A model generated the notes under the pieces. The model was not told where the DNA came from, did not search any database, and was given only the letters and a program-made list of their open reading frames with translations. This document shows positions 58,705 through 64,000 of a stretch of DNA of 64,000 nt, piece after piece (the stretch's first letter is position 1; each line of letters starts with the position of its first letter). The stretch spans positions 248,001-312,000 of the forward strand of contig NZ_CP071793.1 in the NCBI RefSeq assembly GCF_017498545.1. Reading direction: 5' to 3'. Made by a program: the position numbers and the translations under genes. The DNA is from Sulfidibacter corallicola (GTDB lineage: Bacteria; Acidobacteriota; Holophagae; Acanthopleuribacterales; Acanthopleuribacteraceae).

Positions 58705-60005
58705 CTACAACAATCCGCTGCCCTTCACTTCCAGGTAACTGTTGATCATCGAAACCGGCAACATTTCGGGCGTGACGTCGAGGCTGAGCACGTTTTTCTG
58801 TTTGAGTTGTTGGTAGATCTGTTCCCGATCGGCCATGTAGAGATGGGTGGCCGCCAGCCGCAGGCCGCTTTCCAAATCCGTGACACTGCCCTCGACGACC
58901 TCGTCCAACACCTGCTCGCGCATGCTGGCCACGAGTACCAGGTGCTTGCGTCGCAGCAGTTGGAGTGCGGGCAGCAGTTCGCCGTCGTCCTCGTCGCGAA
59001 GGTTGGTGATGAGCACGATCAGGCTGCGTTTGCGCACGTGTCGCAGCACCTGTTGGGCGACGCCGAGGAAATCGGAGGTCTCGTGGCCCGGTTGGATGTC
59101 GTAGATGCGGTCGAGGATCAGGTTGAGTTGGGGTGCGCCCTTGCGCGGGGCCAGCCAGCGGCGCCCCCCGCTGAAGGTCATCAGGCCCACCGCATCGCCG
59201 TGGCGCAGGGCCACGTGGGTCATCAGCAGGACCGCGTTGAGCGCGTGATCGAAGTGGCTGAGCTGTCCGTCCTGGGTGCGCATCGTCTGGCCGCAGTCCA
59301 TGAGGAACACCACCTGTTGGTTGCGTTCGTCCTGGTGTTCGCGGGAAATCAGTTTGCGCATGCGCGACGAGGCCTTCCAATCGATCTGGCGCATCGAATC
59401 GCCCTGCACGAACTCGCGCAATTGGTGGAACTCGCGCCCTTCGCCGCGGCGCTGGCGGCGGTGGATGCCGAGTTGGCTCAGGCGCTGGTGGGTGGCCAGC
59501 AGGGTGTACTTGGCCACCGCCTGGAAATTGGGGTAGACCCGGACTTCGGAAGGCTCGCCCACCATGGCCGAGCGGTGCCAGAACCCGAAGGGAGAGCCCA
59601 GCAGCACCTGGGTCTTGCCGAACGTCAGATCGCCGCGCGTGACCGGCTTGAGCCGATAGGCCATTTCGCGCCACTGGCCGGGAACCAATGCGACCTGAAG
59701 CGGCAGGTCGCGGGTCTGGCACTGCGGTGGGTGGAAGTCGTGGACATCCACCGTCAGGGCGTGCGAGCCGGGACCCTCCACCCGCAGGTGAACCTCCGTC
59801 CAGGCGCCCAGCGCGAGGGCGTGGGGAACCTTGCGGACGACCTTCGGCAGGGGCAGGGCGCGAGCGCGCAAGGCGTCGATCGCGAGGATCGTGCCCGCCA
59901 CGAGGACCACCACCAGCCAGGGCTGGCGAAGGGCCGGGAAGAATCCCACCAGCACCGCCAGGCCCAGCACGGCGCCCCAAAGGCGAAGCGTGCGACGGGT
60001 CGGTC

Positions 60006-60009
<4 letters not shown>
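58705..60009 (-). CDS. DUF58 von Willebrand-like protein
   Basis: The 434-residue protein has two N-terminal membrane helices, a beta-rich segment (RVEGPGSHALTVDVHDFHPP), the DUF58 signature RRQRRGEGREFHQLREFVQGD, then IDWKASSRMRKLISRE and a vWA-like domain starting VVFLMDCGQTMRT. The MIDAS motif, normally DxSxS, is D-C-G-Q-T here, so metal binding may be weakened. MoxR-DUF58 pairs are linked to folding or activating envelope complexes. The ATG at 60009 overlaps the MoxR stop by 4 bp. Confidence 0.93.
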
Positions 60010-61048
<1,039 letters not shown>

Positions 61049-61052
<4 letters not shown>

Positions 61053-62179
61053 AAGGCTCTCCTAATCGTTTCGATGTCGATGACGGTTTGCAGGAACACG
61101 TCCTCTTTTTCCAGGTCCTCGCGTTTCACGGCCTGTTGAATGCGCAGGCCGGTGAGTCCACTGATCTCGGCGATCCGTTCGTGGACCTCGCGATCCTCCA
61201 GTTTTTGCCAGCCCGGGTGTCGGTGACGCAGGCGCGACCACATGATGCCGCGCAACACCTCGACCATGTGGAGGCCGAACCCGCGCCGCCAGAGAAAGGC
61301 GCCCGAGGCTTCGATGTGTTCCAGGAGGCGGCGGCGGTCGAGCGGCGGATCGGGTTCGATCGGTCCTTGGCGGCTGCCCATCCGCCACAGCGTGAAGCCC
61401 GTCAGCAGGGCCAGCGCCAGAAGGGCCGGCCAGCCCTTGTTGAAAAACAGGGTCCAGAACGATTCGTACTCCTCGCCATAGACCAGCCAGACCGAGCCGG
61501 GCGCCTCACCGGTTTGGGTGATGATCTCCCAGAAGACGAAGGCGTTGTCGTGGCGACCGATGTGATCGTTGTCGAAGAGGTCGCTCTCCGACAGCACGCC
61601 CACCGTGCCCTGGTCGAACGCGGTCGAAACGTACCAGAACCCGAAATCGTCCTTGAGGTACATGATCGTCTCTTCGGAAGGGAAGAGGACGCGGCGCGCG
61701 CTGCGGAAGGTCGTCTTGATCGTGACACTTTCGTTCCAGGTGAGTTCGTGGGGCTCGTCGAGGTATTCGGTACCGTCGAAATTCACGCCGAACCCGAAAT
61801 CGGTCAGCAGCGAATCCTGGCGTTCGTCGTCGTCTCGGTCCTGGGCGACGATGATCAGTTGGCCGCCGCGGGACACCCAGTCCTTCAGTTCCTCGTTGCG
61901 TTCGCGGCTGAAGGCATGGCGCGTGGCGGCCAGGAACAGGAACTCGTCGGTGTCGGGCAGGGATTGTCCGTTGCCGAGCCGGCGCAGGCTCTTGGTCCGA
62001 ACCCCGCGGGTCTCCAGGAAGCGGACCGCGGCGTGGAACGGGTTGGTGCGCGCTTCCCCCTGGCGGCCGGTGTTGACGGTGATTTCCTTTTTTTCGAACA
62101 GGGCCAGGAAGAGCAGGACGACCAGGGCCAGCAACGAGAAAAACAGGAAAGGCGTCAACCAGGGTGATTTTTCCTTCAC
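61049..62179 (-). CDS. DUF4350 membrane protein
   Basis: The 376-residue protein has an N-terminal membrane helix, a long exposed region with GATase-like folds (FLETRGVRTKSLRRL, DEFLFLAATRHAFSRER, WVSRGGQLIIVAQD), a second helix (GWPALLALALLTGFTLWRM) and a cytoplasmic C-terminal domain (RRLLEHIEASGAFLWRRG). This matches DUF4350 proteins found in MoxR operons. I chose the GTG at 62179, which overlaps the upstream stop as GTGA and has a GGGGGTGG stretch ahead; an ATG at 62215 is the alternative. Confidence 0.88.
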
Positions 62180-63642
62180 GTCACCACCCCCAGATGTTTC
62201 ATCCAGCTTTGGCACAGGGATTCGAACCGTTCGCCTTCCGGCATGCGGTGGGCATAGGCCGCGGCCTGCCAGGCCAGGGTGAGATCGGCAAAAAACTGGG
62301 CCGGCTCACCTTCGATCTGGCGCCGCACCAGGCGCAGGCATTCGCCCTCGGTGGCGAAGTCGGCGATCTCGATGCGTCCCGATTCGACCAGGCGGTGGAT
62401 GGCTCCCCGGAACAGGAGGCTCAGGGCCTCGCGCCCGTTGCCGCTCTGCCACCGCTGGCGGGCGGCCTGGACGATGTCGGTCGGAAGGGTCGTCGGATCG
62501 ATGGCGAACCCCTCTCCCTTCTGGAGATCGGGCACCACTTCCGCCGGTTTTTCGGCGGACAGGGCTTCCAGGCCGCGTGGTTTGCGGCGGTTGATCAAGT
62601 AGATGACGAAGGCGACCAACAGAATGATCGCGATGGCCAAAAGGCCGTAGAACAGGAATTTGCCGAACACACCGAGCATGCCCAACGCACTCAGGTCCAG
62701 GTCCTCGGATTCGGAAGCCTCGGGTGTTTCCTCGGGATCGAGGCGCAACCGCCAGCGCGTCACCGTCTTTTCTTCGCCGAACTCGGGCGCGGTCATGACC
62801 GTGCGAATGTCTTCCTTGGCCGAACTGACCGCTTCTTCCTGGGCGATGGCGGGTGGCGCCGCGAACCAGGCGGCCAACGCGCAGCAGAGCAGCATGGAGA
62901 TCTTGGTTCCCTCCTGCAACCGAACCGCGATGCGCTTGAACGCCAACTCCAGATCCCAACCCTCCAGCAGGGTGCGCCTGTTGATGTAGAGCGAGAAACA
63001 GGTGGCCGCGTAGAAGGGTTCCAGGATCAACGAAGCCAGGATGTAGAAATTGACCATGACGAGGGGCAGCCCTTCTTCACCGGCGCCCCAACCCAGGGTG
63101 CCGGCATAGGCTTCCGGGACGAGCAGCATCACCAACTGGTAGAAGCCGTAGGCCAGGATCCATTCGAAGACGAAGTAGGCCATGGTGACGAGCATGGTGT
63201 ATTCGACGAGGGTGCGGGTCAGCAGGGAAACGCGGGACTGGCGCTTCTTGCCGCGCATGTTCTCCAACATGTACACGGGCATGTCGATCAGGCGGTTGGG
63301 GCTGAGGCGAAACCAGAACAGGGGACCGAGCCAGGGCAGGCGGATCTGGCCCGGCAGGGCCTTGAGCGTCTCGGTGGTGGTGGGAGGGTCGCCGAACATG
63401 GCGCGGCTGAGGACGAAAATCGGGATGCGATCCCAAATCGGTTTGAGCCACCAGAACAGGAACAGCAACAGCCAGGGGAGCTGATGGGAACACAGGTTTA
63501 GGAAGGCCCAGAACGGCAGCAGGATTACCAGCCAAGGCCCGTAGATCGCGCCGAACCAGCGTTGGGTCATGCGAATGCCGAGGTCCATGGCCTCGTGCGG
63601 GCGGCGTGGCCGGACCTCGACGGTCAAATCTTCAATGTTCAT
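62176..63642 (-). CDS. DUF4129-containing membrane protein
   Basis: The 488-residue protein has a membrane part with several helices (about 30-70, 135-165, 180-205, 245-265), an exposed acidic segment, another helix (LFYGLLAIAIILLVAFVIYL) and a C-terminal DUF4129 domain (AARQRWQSGNGREALSLLFR, FATEGECLRLVRRQ). It is typical of MoxR/DUF58 operons. The ATG at 63642 follows AGGACGG and overlaps the SpoIIM-like gene by 11 bp. Confidence 0.88.
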   Translation of the reverse strand: MNIEDLTVEVRPRRPHEAMDLGIRMTQRWFGAIYGPWLVILLPFWAFLNLCSHQLPWLLLFLFWWLKPIWDRIPIFVLSRAMFGDPPTTTETLKALPGQIRLPWLGPLFWFRLSPNRLIDMPVYMLENMRGKKRQSRVSLLTRTLVEYTMLVTMAYFVFEWILAYGFYQLVMLLVPEAYAGTLGWGAGEEGLPLVMVNFYILASLILEPFYAATCFSLYINRRTLLEGWDLELAFKRIAVRLQEGTKISMLLCCALAAWFAAPPAIAQEEAVSSAKEDIRTVMTAPEFGEEKTVTRWRLRLDPEETPEASESEDLDLSALGMLGVFGKFLFYGLLAIAIILLVAFVIYLINRRKPRGLEALSAEKPAEVVPDLQKGEGFAIDPTTLPTDIVQAARQRWQSGNGREALSLLFRGAIHRLVESGRIEIADFATEGECLRLVRRQIEGEPAQFFADLTLAWQAAAYAHRMPEGERFESLCQSWMKHLGVVT

Positions 63643-64000
63643 GAGACCGTCCTGCCAGGCCCAGGTAGGCGAAGACGCCGGTCCACAAGAGGGCCGCGAC
63701 TCCGTATTTGATCGGGGCCGGAAAGATGCGTGGTGACCAGAAGGCTTCGATGCCCGCAGCGATGAACAGCATGCCCGCCATGCCGTAGACGATCGGCAGC
63801 GCGTTGCGGCCCGCGACTTTCAGGGCCTGGGCCCGCGACAGCCGACCCGGGGCCATCAGGGCCAGGCCGAGCCGGAACCCCGCCACGCCGGAAAGCACGA
63901 TGGCCGTCAGTTCGAAGGAGCCGTGGCCACAGACGAAGAGCGTGAAGTTTTGCGCATATTCCATGTTGAGCATGTGGCCGGAGACCGCGCCCAGGAAGAA
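63632..64000 (-). CDS. SpoIIM/DUF95-family membrane protein (partial, N-terminus beyond the right edge)
   Basis: The 122 visible C-terminal codons carry FFLGAVSGHML, FVCGHGSFELTAIVLSGVAG and RLGLALMAPGRLSRAQALK, the signature of SpoIIM-like (DUF95) proteins, with two to three membrane helices before the stop at 63632. Such proteins are regular members of MoxR/DUF4129/DUF58 operons. The protein is cut by the window edge. Confidence 0.88.
   Translation of the reverse strand, partial: FFLGAVSGHMLNMEYAQNFTLFVCGHGSFELTAIVLSGVAGFRLGLALMAPGRLSRAQALKVAGRNALPIVYGMAGMLFIAAGIEAFWSPRIFPAPIKYGVAALLWTGVFAYLGLAGRSHEH

Overview
The window is about 62% GC, densely coded, and looks like a Gram-negative bacterium with an elaborate outer membrane. 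It holds a type VI secretion (T6SS) cluster, an Mla lipid-transport operon, a secretin, a porin, lipid A/glycan-modifying glycosyltransferases and a FliW-CsrA pair. A huge regulator-propeller hybrid kinase, a BtaA/BtaB betaine-lipid pair, a MoxR/DUF58/DUF4350/DUF4129 operon and an NRPS-like protein point by inference to Acidobacteriota, perhaps the Holophagae/Acanthopleuribacter-Sulfidibacter group. No rRNA, tRNA, insertion sequence or CRISPR array was seen.

Layout. 1-9143 (minus): T6SS genes tssB, tssC, hcp, tssE, a DUF4280 PAAR-like gene, tssF, tssG and tssH (cut by the left edge), preceded on the same strand by an unknown gene, a PKD lipoprotein and a secretin (up to 13329). 13330-15319: first array of palindromic repeats. 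15320-22460 (minus): sigma-54 response regulator and a 1746-residue hybrid histidine kinase. 23552-25569 (plus): btaA-btaB. 25570-27098: second palindrome array. 27099-33625: divergent PRPP synthetase, PQQ-propeller protein, glpX, an NTF2-like protein and a SIMPL-domain protein. 33626-35300: long non-coding stretch with three terminator-like hairpins. 35301-37694: degenerate NRPS-like protein and a small unknown gene. 37752-39140 (minus): two related unknown proteins, one with a GYF_2-like domain. 39629-40174: DUF1579-like secreted protein. 40175-42226: third palindrome array, with a 373/374-bp tandem duplication. 42227-45001: GT2, LAB_N and PMT-family operon. 45013-48752: two-component system divergent from a porin plus small PstS-like protein. 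48973-52272: large secreted BNR/ASP-box protein. 52273-53234: mirror-arranged repeats. 53235-56364: mlaE-mlaF-mlaD. 56504-58695: serC, fliW, csrA. 58705-64000: SpoIIM-DUF4129-DUF4350-MoxR-DUF58 operon with overlapping genes.

The most unusual signal is non-coding. Three intergenic arrays carry more than twenty copies of a palindrome cassette whose flanks (GTAGGT on one side, CGAAG on the other) are conserved while the hairpin stem is exchanged between copies with both arms changing together. One copy is a palindrome nested inside another. I know of no described element with this design. The most interesting protein-level observations are the secretin and PKD lipoprotein just upstream of the T6SS genes on the same strand, and an NRPS-like protein that has lost the motifs needed for catalysis.
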